A stretch of 64,000 bases of DNA. It comes from Trochalopteron elliotii. Its lineage: Eukaryota > Chordata > Aves > Passeriformes > Leiothrichidae. Positions 12,601-25,500 of the stretch are shown here, one piece after another. Position numbers and translations under genes: made by a program. The stretch spans positions 3,957,888-4,021,887 of the forward strand of contig JANPWX010000081.1 in assembly GCA_024734555.1 (NCBI GenBank), given 5' to 3'. The notes under the pieces are model-generated. The model ran no database searches. It was not told the DNA's origin and saw only the letters and a list, made by a program, of their open reading frames with translations. Position 1 is the first letter of the stretch; every line of letters starts with the position of its first letter.

Positions 12601-15600
12601 TTGATGTGCCACAATCCCTAAATCCCATGTTTACAATGTGTAAACGTGGCTTAAGACTTACCTCTGAACAGGCTTGATTTTGCTATGCTCTTATGGTTTT
12701 GTTGCTATTTCTCTTATATTTATCTATTTATGAAGATAAAACTGGAAGGTTTATCTTCAATTTTTGTTATTTGTAGATGCCGGGACATGCTTTGGCACCT
12801 GTTTTCTGATGCTATCTAAATGTTACGTTTGAGTAGGTGGGGATTCAGAGAACCTTTTAAAGCCTTCTGATGCACTCAAAGTGAAATTGCCCCTTTGACT
12901 GAGTAAATTTTAGTCATCAATAAGAATGTGGGACTTAGAACCTGAGTTCTAAATTTCAGTTTCCAGAAAGAAATTTCACAGTTCCTTCAGAAAAAGAACT
13001 TGAATTCCCTCTTCACAGCATTTGTGAAATCCTAGTATGGACAGTTACTTGTCGATCTCTGATAATTCTGATTCTCATATAATTCTTTAAAGCATGTTTG
13101 AAAATATTGATGAACCATACTTGCTTGAAATGTCATCAGAAAAAAACCCCAAAAACTCCCAAAGAAAACCTTAAAAATGTTTTCTCCTTGCTCTCTTACT
13201 AACTCCTTTATTTACTCAGAATCTGACCAAATAATTAGCTATGTGGCTTAGGCACAGCTACCAAAACACATCCAAGGAGTCTCCTGTTACCAAAATGCTA
13301 CAGTACACAGTCAGCAAGCAGCTGCACATCCACATGGAGCTGCATGACTGAAGAAGTCTTCTGTGAACACCTGGTACAGGTTTGTGTTCTTCCCTATCTC
13401 CCACAGCACACTCTACAGAGTTTTCAGGGTGGATGTGGACAATACACAAGAACTCTATTGCCAAAAAATGGAATGCAGAAAATTTAATCACACCCTTTTC
13501 ACACTTTTAATGGAACCCAAGGAGCTTAAATTCCTTCCCCCACTCCAAAAAAAAATTAAAAAATCCAACCCCCTGTACCTGCCATCTTGATGTCTACCAC
13601 CACATTTTCAGTGGTTGGATTTTCGAAGGACACGATGATAGAGGAGCACTCGCCAATGCAGGAACTGATGGTGGTTGTTTCCATCTGCTCAGGAGGAACT
13701 CCAGACCCTGTCAGGTAAAATATCCTCTCTCCAAACTGTGAATGAAATGGGTCATTTTTTATTATTTGATGAGTTGGAGCTGTATGCTTTAAAGTATTTT
13801 GCCTACTTCTTTTTTCTGCTATTCTGTGTCTCTGCTGTAAGTGAACTTTATTTTTTGCTTTCTTTTTTCTTTATTTAAACTGTTGTTACTCTAATTATTG
13901 CTATCTGGAAATCAATAGTTTCATTCTGGGATATGTTCACATCGCCTTTTTGTGTTTAATTTCTGTCCTACTTCAAACACATAGTATTTAACTTCCATCC
14001 AGCTTTCAGTGCAGGGAATGGAAAGATGTAGGTGGTTGCAAAAGCAAAATTCAAAGCATATATTAAAACCTGAAGGCAGATGAAGTGAGAAGTTCTCTCT
14101 AGAGAACTGGAGAACACAAAGGAAGAAAGAAAATAATTGTTTGATGGGACAGCAGTAGAATCACACAAAAAGCTAAAAGTGGTACTCCAAAGATAATAAT
14201 GAACATTAACCTGTAGACACAGAAAAATCAAGGACATTGGAAAGAAATAGTAGATCTAAGATTTCCGTGGACCATCAGGTTTCAAAGATAAGGACATTGT
14301 GTCCTCCTGAACTGACCTTGAATATATACTATTCATACTAGAATTGCTGTCTTCTTGTTTTTATCCTTAATAAATATTTAAGAGAGATTCTGAAAATAAG
14401 TGCTGTGCCAACACCATCTGTAAATAACCTGTCTGTTGAACATACTTTTTCAGGAAAAAAATTTGCCACATGACTTCCTTCAGTATTTGTTTTCTTCATA
14501 TAAAAGAATATTCGCTTTTTTAGTATTACTTAAAACACTACTGAAAACTGCTGGTAGCACTCAGCTGGAATAATTCAAAGGTCAGCAGTCTTTTAGGATA
14601 TCTGAAACTCCAAAAAAAAAAAAAAAATACAGAGAGGAAATTGCACAGAAAGCAAAGGCTTCATTTAAGCACATCTTGCATGACAAAATATTACCATTTA
14701 TATTGTACTATCAGTTTTTCTTTTTTATTCCAGCTGTAATTTAAAAACAGCTAATAGGTCATGTTGATGACTCACGTCTCTTTATTTACTTGTTTCTTGT
14801 TAAACTTTAGGAAAATCCTCAGATATAAAAGAAGTCAACAATTCTAAGGTGTTCTAAGTAAAAAACATTTTCAGATAAAATGAAAGGAAGAATTAACTTT
14901 TTCAAGTGTGTGACCTTCTAAAATTCAGATCAGATTATAAAATGAAACAATTTAATTTTTGGAGGGTTGGGAAAAATATCATGAAATTTAATTTCAGAGG
15001 TGATGCTCCTAAGAAGTGCCAGTCTTCTAGCACAAAACCAGCAGAACTCATTACTGAGAAGGCTAAAATTGTTCATTACCTATTCTAGCTCCTAGGCCAT
15101 TATGTCACATTTTAATACTGTAAACAGAATAATTTTTGTGTAAAACTAAGGATAAAACAAATATTAAGTTTTGGACATCATCATGTTTGCTCTTTCATTA
15201 TGCACCCAGTCACTAAACTTCACTTTGACCTACAGGCTGAACCTCTCACTTCCTTGCCTTTCATAAATGGTATCTAACCTGAATCCCAAGTGTTGTGGGC
15301 ACAAGCACATTATCATACCTTTGGGCATTTGAACATTATTGTTGCCTTGTGATTCCGTCTTCCAAGGGCAGAGGGACAGAATTTCACGGGCAGCTGAGTG
15401 GTGGAATGAGGAGGAAGAGTCAGCTGTACAAACACAAGAAAGAAGCAAAAGAAAGGAGAGTTAAGGGAGAGGAAATCAATTTTTTTGAGTCAGTTTCTGT
15501 TTTGTGCTTTGTACAAACGCATACACAGTGTTGATGTGTATGTGATTAATGTGTTCCACCAGATGCGTTTTCCCCTCTCAGCCAGCACAGGCTGTGAAGG

Positions 15601-16490
15601 CAGCGAGTTATTGCAGCAGACAATCCCAGTGGCAGTCCCTGCACGTCCCCTGCCCAGCAGCTCCAGGGCTGGGGTCAGAACTACTCCAAGGACACAGCCA
15701 GCAGCTCTCAAACACCATCCCAACAGCACACTGAGGTCTGATCATGCTGATGACACTGAAGGGTTATCGCAGTGACCCCCATGGACACAAACGGGCTTAC
15801 AAAGGAAATAAATGCCAGGTTTTAATAAAACAGTGCTTTGTCTCTCTTCTCCTTAGCTTTAGCAAAACCAACACTGTAAATAATGTTGCAAGTTTTCTCT
15901 TCACCTCAAGTATTCTACTTGAGACTCAATTGCGCAGGCAAAAGCAGAGCAGCTGACTACAATGGATTAATCTCTGTTTGCAAGAACCAGAGAGGCAGTA
16001 AATGAATTAAATTATGAAGAATAAAAATGCCAATGCATTTAGAGAGTGATCAGCCAGAATCACTGAATACACACTTACTATGATTATTTCTTTAATAAAA
16101 AACAGGTATTAGACATTTAGTATTATGTATGTCTAAATAATGTTTGCATGTAAGAAGAGATAAAAACGTGATTGATTGATATTATGAGCAGTTAACTTGT
16201 GTTTCACAAAATGAATTTTGTTTGCAATAAATGAAGGTCAAAGCAACACCCTTCAACAATTGGAACTGATAAAATGCAAATATAACTACCAACTCCTAGT
16301 GTTCCAGCATGACTGAAACAGAAACTCCAGAAGTCACTGTCCAAATGTGTGCCGTCATTTAAGCTCCATGGCCTTCACTGGCCCACCCCCCAGGTGGGCC
16401 TTCCAGTCAGTTGGCCAATCAGAGTTGCCCCAGTGTGTGATTGATGGATAACTCTGCCAATCAGAGGCTGGGTTAGCACCACCCGGTGTG

Positions 16491-16533
<43 letters not shown>

Positions 16534-19500
16534 CAGCTCAGCCAGGCTGGGGAGTCTGGGGTCACTGTCTCCCCACACAGCAAGGCCTGGCCTGTCCCCA
16601 GCCCCATACACACAGAGGTGCTGTCTTGGGACATTGATCTCATCCAATCTCTGACAGAGCCTTTGCTGCTTTTCCTCACTGCCCCATGGCTTTCCCTGCC
16701 ATCCCAGAGCTGGGCCCATGCAGGAACCATGGTGTTCCTGGTCTTGGAGTCATCCCCTGGGTGTATTTATAGGGTAGAGTTACTTGGAATAAAACACTAA
16801 TACTTCCAAACTGTGTTAAAATGATAATATATAAAAGCAAATCTTTAACTGAAAGGCCTTCAGGGGGCACAATATGGTAATATGCACACATAATACAGTA
16901 GTTCTACAATTTTTATAAGGTTAATTGATTAGCATAGCTATCAAATATTGTCCAATTAGAAGAGCAGTTGGTTAGGTAATTTTATCCCAGGTACTGCCCC
17001 ATTGGAATTAGTCCAAGCGCTTCTTTGCCCCATTTCTTTTGTGTCTTCCCAGATTCTGGCTGGAAAACAAAATGTCTTTGTTGTAGGTTCTCTTCTTGAA
17101 AATAAGACTAAACAGTATTTCAGGAATGTGTTAGAAGGCTAGCTTATTGTTTTAAAATGTAGGGGGGAAAGGGTAGGAAAAGTACCAGAAGCTACAACCA
17201 TGTATTTGCAGTCTCCAAAGCAACAAATAAATGAAAATATATAAAAAGCTAAAAATCAAGTCATCAGTACCAGCTCATTGAGGGATGGGGATGTTGATGT
17301 GCCTTGAACAACAGATATTCCTACTGATGGCAGTGGGAGGTAGGTCATGCAGAAGAGAGGACAGAGCTCAGGTGTGCTCAACTAATACACAAAACTTGAA
17401 ATGTTATTTTCTTTTTTTTGGGAAGAAAGTTTTAAAATAATTCATCAGACTACTGCCATAACAGTTAATTAAACTTTCATTTGCAGTCCAGTTCCTACCT
17501 ACTAGTCAGAACCATTTATCAAATGAAGACCTACAAATAGAAAAAGAACTATAGTAGAAAACACCCCCTCCCAAATACTTTTGAATAAAATGAAAAAGTA
17601 AGTAAAGAGAGGATGGCATAGAATAAGAATACATAATTAAATTAACACTAAGATTTTTAAACATTGAGTAATTTCAGTAAGACATCCACATTATTCAGAA
17701 TAATAACTCGTCCACAGAGATGCAAACAGACAGGAGTTTGATTTCCAATAAGTAATTCTTGACATATTATCATTACTCAGAAAATGCACTGCCACAATGA
17801 ATCAAAATAATCAGCATGGAGATATGATAATCCAGCAGACTGCCTGCTCTGAAAGCAGAAAGAAATGTTAATTTTTACAGTATAGATTTGGTTTTAAAAA
17901 TTCATTTTGTATTACATAGTATGATGTTCTGTGAATCCAAAAAGTAATTTGTTTTGAAATAAGCTGGCAAAAAAACCTACTTACTTTCTACTGATATAAA
18001 AAAGAAATTCCTTTTAAAACTAGAACTGAGAAATAATGCTAAACAATATATTTTAATAAGGTCATAGAATCGTTCAATCGTTCAATTAAATATGCTGATG
18101 CTAACACCTCACCTATCTTCCATTTTTTTACATAAACAAGTGACTTCCACGATACGCATGTGAAAAGGAACTGATTATCATTTCTCTTCATAAGATGTCA
18201 GATATAACAGTTCAAATACAGAAACTGAGTTTGAAGTTAGCTACAAATGCATTATTCCTGTTATAAAATGAAGAAAGGAAGGGAATTTTTCATTAAATCT
18301 AAAAGCTTGCTCTCTACTCTGTACAAAACAATACACGTGGTCATTAAGGAAATCCTTAAAGCTTGCACACAGAGATTGCATTCCTCTCTGCCAGCCCTTT
18401 TCTATTAAGTTATTTGTCCTCAATAAAAATTGTCTTTCAAAGACAATCAGGAAAGAACACAGCTCAATGGAATAGGTTTAGGCTAGTTATAAGCCAGGAG
18501 AAGAGCAAACTGAAGACTTACAGCGACAGTATGTTTCTTTTTGGCCACAGAGATTATTCTGTTTGTAAGACTCTTTTGTACATTGTAAATATATGTGTAT
18601 ATCAATATAATACACATATATGTGAAATACATCAACATATTTACATAGAGGAAAAGTAGTAAATTGGGGGACATATTACTGATGATTGAAAATTTTCAGC
18701 TGCTAAATGCTGAACCTGAATCCTTTCCTGCTAAAGACAAAGAAAGCTACAGTCAGGACAGAAGCACAAAACTCAACACCCCAATGACTTTTTGCCCAGA
18801 CACCCCAATACCCAACATGCTAGTGAAAAACAAGTTGGAATTTTACAGTAACCTTATGTAAATTCACTTCCATTCTGGCTTTTAGATAATTTGACAGCAT
18901 TTATAAAGTTATTAAGTTAGATTAAGATAGACAAGAAGGGAAACAAATATTAGGTGTAACTTGTTAAAAAACAAAAAGAAAAAAATATATGAAAATCCAA
19001 ATTCCATTGAAGGGAATCCTTGAAAGCTTTTATCAATTTTTTAAAAGAAAACCAAGATGTTATATTCAATTTAAACTGACTTAGGCTACAATAGCAAAGC
19101 CACTAGAAAGATATGTAGTCTTTTCTCATTTTTATCAGTTTACAAAGGGTAACAGAGCTGCTTCTAATTGACATGAAGCTGACAAAGGATTTAAAGCCTT
19201 TGAATTTCATTTAGACTTCATTATGCACCCTGAAGTTCAGGAATATTTGAGCCTATTCCAACTGGACCTCAGGAAAGCGTATTATTAATGATGTCCATGC
19301 TTGAAGTTGAATCAGATCTATAGAAATAAACCCCTTGTGATATTTCAGTAATGCCCTTTGTTCGAAACTGAAACAGGAACAAACAAACTTCCACAAACAT
19401 GGAAGTATGATAATAATAATGATTTTTTTAAAAAAATTCTTAAATATTAGTCAATATTTTGTTTATTAATTTTAGGCAAATATCTTAAGGGAAGAAAAAT

Positions 19501-22500
19501 AATTCTTTGATAAACTGTTAAATCTGGTTTATCTAACATAACTCAGGGACTGAAGAAATCAATTTGAGACATTTTCTGATCGACAGCCAAGTACATTCAA
19601 AAGTCCTACATCTTAGATGACATAAAAACAAATATGAAAACATATATGAAATATAAAAGTGATTGACCTGACTCTACTAATTGTCTTCAAATACAATGTA
19701 ACTTCATTTGACAATCCCAGCTTCAACCTATTGTTCTAATAATTTGCTCTTTTCTGTTGCCTTTCACCTGAGGGTTGCACAAATTGGAATCTTTCTGCTG
19801 ACAAGAAAGTATTATTTGCTTTAAAGAGAGCAGAAACTTGAATGATTAAGATGGGAAACTTCTTCCACACATAGCAAAGGCTTTGAAATGGGTATTAATA
19901 TAATCCAATACCTGAAACACGGGGAATGGTTTATGAGCAGTAATCTTCTAGGAGTTGAATGCAGTGTGGAGGTACTAAGCCTAGGATGCAAAATATTCAG
20001 AAGAAGGAACATCTGGAGTGCTGTGTCCAGTTCTGGGCTCCCCAGTTCCAAGAAAGACAAGGAATTACTGGAGAGGGTCCGGCAGAGGCCACAGAGGTGA
20101 TTGGGGGTCTGGAGCATCTCATGGGGACAGACAGCAGGAGCTGGGCCTGTTCAGTCTGGAGAAGAGACAACTGAGAGGGGACCTCACCAAAGTATACAAG
20201 TATCTTAAGGGCAAATGCCATACTCTTTCCAGTGTTGCCCAGTGACAGGAAGTTCCATCTCAATATGTAGAAAAACTTCTTTCCTGTGAGGGTGACCATA
20301 CACTGGAACAGCAGAGAAGCTGTGGAGATATACAAATCCTGCCTGGACACAACAATCCTGTGCAACCTCCTCTGGATGAACCTGCTTTAGCAAGGGGGTT
20401 GGATTAGATGGTCTCCACCCCACCATTCTGTGATTTTGGGATATAAATGCCACCCCCGAGTTTGTCATCGAAACTGAAGGAAATCACATAACCTCTCCAG
20501 ATACGTAATGGAAGAAATAGTTTCAAAAAGGGACAGATACATGAAATAAATATTAAGTAGTTGCATATAGCAACCAAAAGTATTCTGTAACTGGAAGAAC
20601 TACTGCAATTAACAAGGAACATTTCAGAATTCTATAGATAAATGATATACAGGACTGAGGATTATAATAAAAGGAAAAGAGAGAAAATTACTGCCGTTAG
20701 TGTTAAATGTGTCTTTTCGTACACAATGCAAGGTAGCTATTGTTGATGTGTGAATCTCTGGTGATAAATTATGAGAGCAGAGATATTTTTTTCTTGTTGT
20801 TAATTTCCTGCACAGGATAATAAGCAATCTGCAGCAGCCAAAAGTCACTATGGTTAAATCAAACCCACTTCTATGCCAATGACCTGAACATAATATATAT
20901 ATATAATAGTCCCAGATAATTAATATAGTTTTCATCCATTATGTTTCTAAGCTCCTATTCAAATACCAATTCATTAAGTGATTAGTAATAGCACTTGTCT
21001 AGTTTTAGCATAGTGTAAAAAAGATGTGTTATTATGTATGACAGAAAAGACAGACTAGAAAAAACTTCACGTTTTATACTTCTAATTTTGTGGAATCCTA
21101 CGTAGCAATATATAAGGGAAGCTGAGTAAATAAGTTTGATGTCCTTTAGCTGTTACCATCAGAGGTAACCTTTTAGGGCCCCTTTTAGGAACACTTGGTC
21201 TGGCTGTAGTGCAATATTTGAGGCTGAAAGCTATTTAGTTTCTGAAAACTGAACATATAATGACTATATATCATTCCTCTATTTTTCCCATACAGTCTTT
21301 TGTATGTTCTTAGCTTTACTTTATTACAGTATTCCTCTACTCTCTCTCTGACCGTTAAACCATTTTGTAGGAATAGAATCATAAAATTGTGGAATAGTTT
21401 GTGTTGGACGGGACCAACCAGCTCTGGTGTCTTCCCTGGATTACCTTCTTCATGTCTAAAAAAGGCACCATTTCTTTCCTGTTTAGCAAGGATTTCTTTT
21501 TTTCTTTTCTTTTCTTTTTTTTTTTTATGTTAAATGTTCTGAATTCATATCCTAAGAGGCTGTAATGGAGGCACTCAATGCCACTCATTCAGATGCAGTT
21601 TCCATGCATCTGCCTTCCCTTTTCTCATCTCCCCACCATGAAAAAGTCACATATTTCAAAGAATTAACTTAGTAATATCCAAGCATTGCTTACAGGACCT
21701 GTACTATTAACTAGCTTTCAGTGGCCAATAACAAATATTTCTCTAAACCCTGACCACCTAGAACTCAAGCAAATCTCAATGAAAATATAAAAGCTGTGCC
21801 AATCTACACAATTATTATTCCTAGAAAGGACATAAATATTAGGCATCAAGATGGAAGGGCTTCTGTGATGGAGAAGAAAAAAGTGGAGTACATAAGAACA
21901 AGAGGATTATGATTTGCTCTATAGAAATCATTCTCAAGGTAAGTGTGAGTTTGGAGAATAAATCAATTCTAGGTATCTGCTTGAAGCTTCTTTGCAGCTA
22001 TATTGATCAAATTATTATTCACAGTCCTTGCAAGTTGCTTATAACTTCCATGACTAGGAGATATTGTATTCTTCCATTAATAGTTTATCTACTAACCTAA
22101 ATATTTACCTAGTTATCCTGTTGATTATTAGATACTTATGAAGCTTCTAGCCAGCTGATTTGTTTATAATTTCTCTCTCTAATATCTCCTGAATTATTTA
22201 CAACCTATACTGCAGTCCTGCTGAAAACCATTCCACAAAGCATTCCAGGAAAATAAAAAAAAAAATTTGTACTTCAGCTTGAGGTGCTTTTCAAGTTTAA
22301 TTGTTTTCTTCCTCAGGCTATAAAATCTCTAAAATATGTACTTAAAATGTCTAAAAGATTGTATATTCTGAACCCACAGTACAATACATAATTCAATTTG
22401 TTTCAAAAAGAAGGCACTCTTCTTTTTTGTGAAAGCACAGAAATCTTACTCACAAGTTGGTTTGGGTCAGTCTCAACTGCAAAATGGCTGGGATCACTGT

Positions 22501-25500
22501 TCACCATTTTTAGCACCAGAGTTTCATGAGTAGGATTAGCAAGAGGTATATGCATGAGGGCCCACCTGGAAAAAATCATATACACAATGATGATTAATTA
22601 CAAAGCTTCTTCCACTACATGACATTATGCATAGGGGGTTTATTTTATTTCCTGAAAAAATCTGGCTATTTTATTTTTTAAAAAATAATTAAGTTCTATT
22701 GCATTATCACTTCCCCACTAGTGTGGAAACATATTTAGTAACTTCAATAATTATTAATAACAATAAATCCTGAATTCATTCTATGTTTCATTTTGTTCAT
22801 TTCTTGTGTTGTTTATAACAGCATAATTATAGAATCACTATGTTGCATATGTAGATTATATATTTTAATGAGAATAGTGACACTCCCAGAAGAAAGATTG
22901 GAGTATGCTGATTGCCTAAGTGTTATGCTTTAATTCGGCCGGCCCTCTATTTTACAGATTTTCCTTCTTTATTTTCCAGTTAAAGAATCTTCATGAGATG
23001 CTTTCAATAGGGAGAAATTTTTAAAAATAATTCATAAGACTCCCAACATTTCCTCTATTCTGGTCAAAATACTATTCTTTCTGTTTTCAGTGAAGTTATA
23101 TGACCATAAATCACATTCTTGTTGTAATACCAAGGGACACAGAGAAGACATTCAAGGTGAATAAGTGAAAACAGTAAATAAGAAAAGTTTGAAAAATGAG
23201 ATACATATATTGGTTTTGCTGTAACTTATCTCCTAATGGATATTCCATCTAGTCAAAGCTGTGGCAGGTCAACTGCCAGATTACTCCACATATTTATCAT
23301 CTGGAAAAATTAGTCTGTTAATTACATCTAAATCAGTAAGGAAAAAGAAAATCTAAAAAGAAACATTCAGAAGGTATTTCAGTCCAGATTTATGACTGTA
23401 ACTTCAGACCCTAAAACCTGTTCAGAGGTGAACTCCTTCCAAACCATGCAGTAACAAATGCCCAGCAGTTAGCAGCAGACTTATTTCTGACTAACACTGT
23501 CAAAGCATTGTATCATTGAGATCTCAAAACCTGAGAGTAATGAAATATTATGAAATTTCCACACAGGATCTTCAGACTCACTTGATAATTCCCATTTTTC
23601 ACATTTACCATCTCTAATTCTTTTTTTTCTAGCCTCTTTCATATGTAATACTTTGTCAAAGGGAAAACTAACTTGGAATATCTGAAATTTCAGTAAGGAA
23701 TTACTCAACTGTCAGAGGTTCTTCAAGTCATCAAAATCCACCCACCCCACATAGATTGGCTATCATGGTTATGCTGGAAAAATTGTTGCATATGGCAGTA
23801 AATTCCAGATCACTGTGAACATCATTCAACTGGCTCATCTTCAATGACTCCACTGTGGAGCCCATAACAGGATGGATAAGGAAAGATGAAAAATATCAAG
23901 GAGAAGGTTTTCTTCCTTAGAGATATATGCTAAGGGATGTGCTAAATCTACCTTGACACAAACAAAAAGCAGATCTGACTGTGATAGCCCCAGAGTTTTA
24001 GGGAATCTGAAGAAGGATTTAAGGATAAATTGTTAGAATTTTTTTCTTTTCTCTTTCAAGAATTGGTTAGAAATTGATTCTAAATTATCAGTGGGTTCTT
24101 GGCTTCTAATCTGATTCCAGATAATGTTTCAAGGACACAAATTCCTAAATTTTTCAGACATACAGAAAAAAGAATACAGCGAGGACACAATAAAAAACAT
24201 TATTCTTATATTCATATGCTAACGCTTCTTCTGCATTCAAGGAAAAGGTAGTAGAATGAAAGTTAATCTGTTAAAAAACTGAAAATCTTTACCAACCAGA
24301 AATGCTTCAAACATTTGATGACATTTACAGTTCGCATCTCTAGGTACACAGCAAGGAAGTAAATCCATCAAAAAAACTCCCAAGCTGATATCTTTCTTAA
24401 ACAATACACAGATGTTTACCTGCATTGCCTTTACATATTCAACATACATTAAGGCAGCCAATTTACTTGGACTGTCTCATCTTTTCATGAGGCAGAGAAA
24501 TGCCCAGTAATCGAACTGTAATCTCAATGCCATCATTGACTGCCATTGTCCAACACTTTGCACTTCAAGAAGTGTGCTGATGACATTATGCTGACACTGC
24601 TGGACACCACCAAAAAGAGCCTGGCACCATCCTCTTGGAACCCACTTTTGTGATATTTATATGTATTGATGAGATCCCCTTCCAGCCTTCTACTCTCCAG
24701 ACTAAAGAGGCACAGCTCTCACAATCTCTGCTCATAAGAGAGATGCTCCAGACCCCTCCTCATTCCTGTGGCCTCCACTGGACCCTCTCCAGTAGCTCCT
24801 TGTCTTTCTTGTGCTGAGGAGCCCAGAACTGGCACTGTGTTCCTCTGCATATTTACAGATACACAGAAATTACAGCATGCATGTACTTGTAAAAGGAAAA
24901 GAAATCTCACTTGAAAAACTAAAGCACGGGCTTTGAGGAGTTTTAGATAAGAGTTTTGACAGGAAGAGTTGTAGTTAATGGAGTTAATCTTTTCCAAAAT
25001 CCATTTTACTTGCAGTAGGAAAGGATGACTTGCCATTTTCCACTAGACCGTTTGTGCATGTAGTTTCCAGGCTGTGCATGCCAGAGAAAATTATGAGTGC
25101 CAGAAAGTCTGAATAAAAAGGTTTTAATTCCTAACTCCTAATAGCAATAGCGTACATAGTAGAAAAAAATTACGGTGTTTACTCCGGTCAGCCCAGAATT
25201 TTAAAGCAAAAGCCAGGAAATAGCACAACATTTTTCTTTAGAACATATTAACAAAGGCATTGTCATATCTCCAGTCTGTGCATCATATTTTAACAGCAGA
25301 ATATATTCACTCACAAAAATTTAATCAGGTAAAATTCTGTGTGGTGCTCTCTAACATTTCTGCTCACTCTGTTATGTATATTAACTACAGAATTAGTCAA
25401 AGATACACAGAATTAAGAGGAACTTAGCATGCAGAAGAGCAGTGTGTCCACAGAAACTATTAGGAAGTGGAGGAAATATGTGGAAAAGCATTACTGAAAT

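Larger units (their letters stand above)
15424..22453 (-). other. Intron between 22.5 and 15.4 kb exons
   Basis: A 7-kb phase-0 intron. It holds a GC-rich block with a (GATT)n array and two CCAAT boxes at 16375-16760, a perfect 12-bp inverted repeat at 18589-18621, a CR1 3' end at 20000-20443 and a CR1 scrap at 21373-21455. A moderately GC-rich stretch at 15590-15735 carries no convincing exon on either strand. Confidence 0.8.

Noticed and set aside
13579..13707. Shorter version of the 13.6 kb exon starting at the internal acctgacag acceptor
   Set aside because: It would delete the [10 protein letters not shown] closing strand and needs phase 1, whereas the 15.4 kb exon ends in phase 0.
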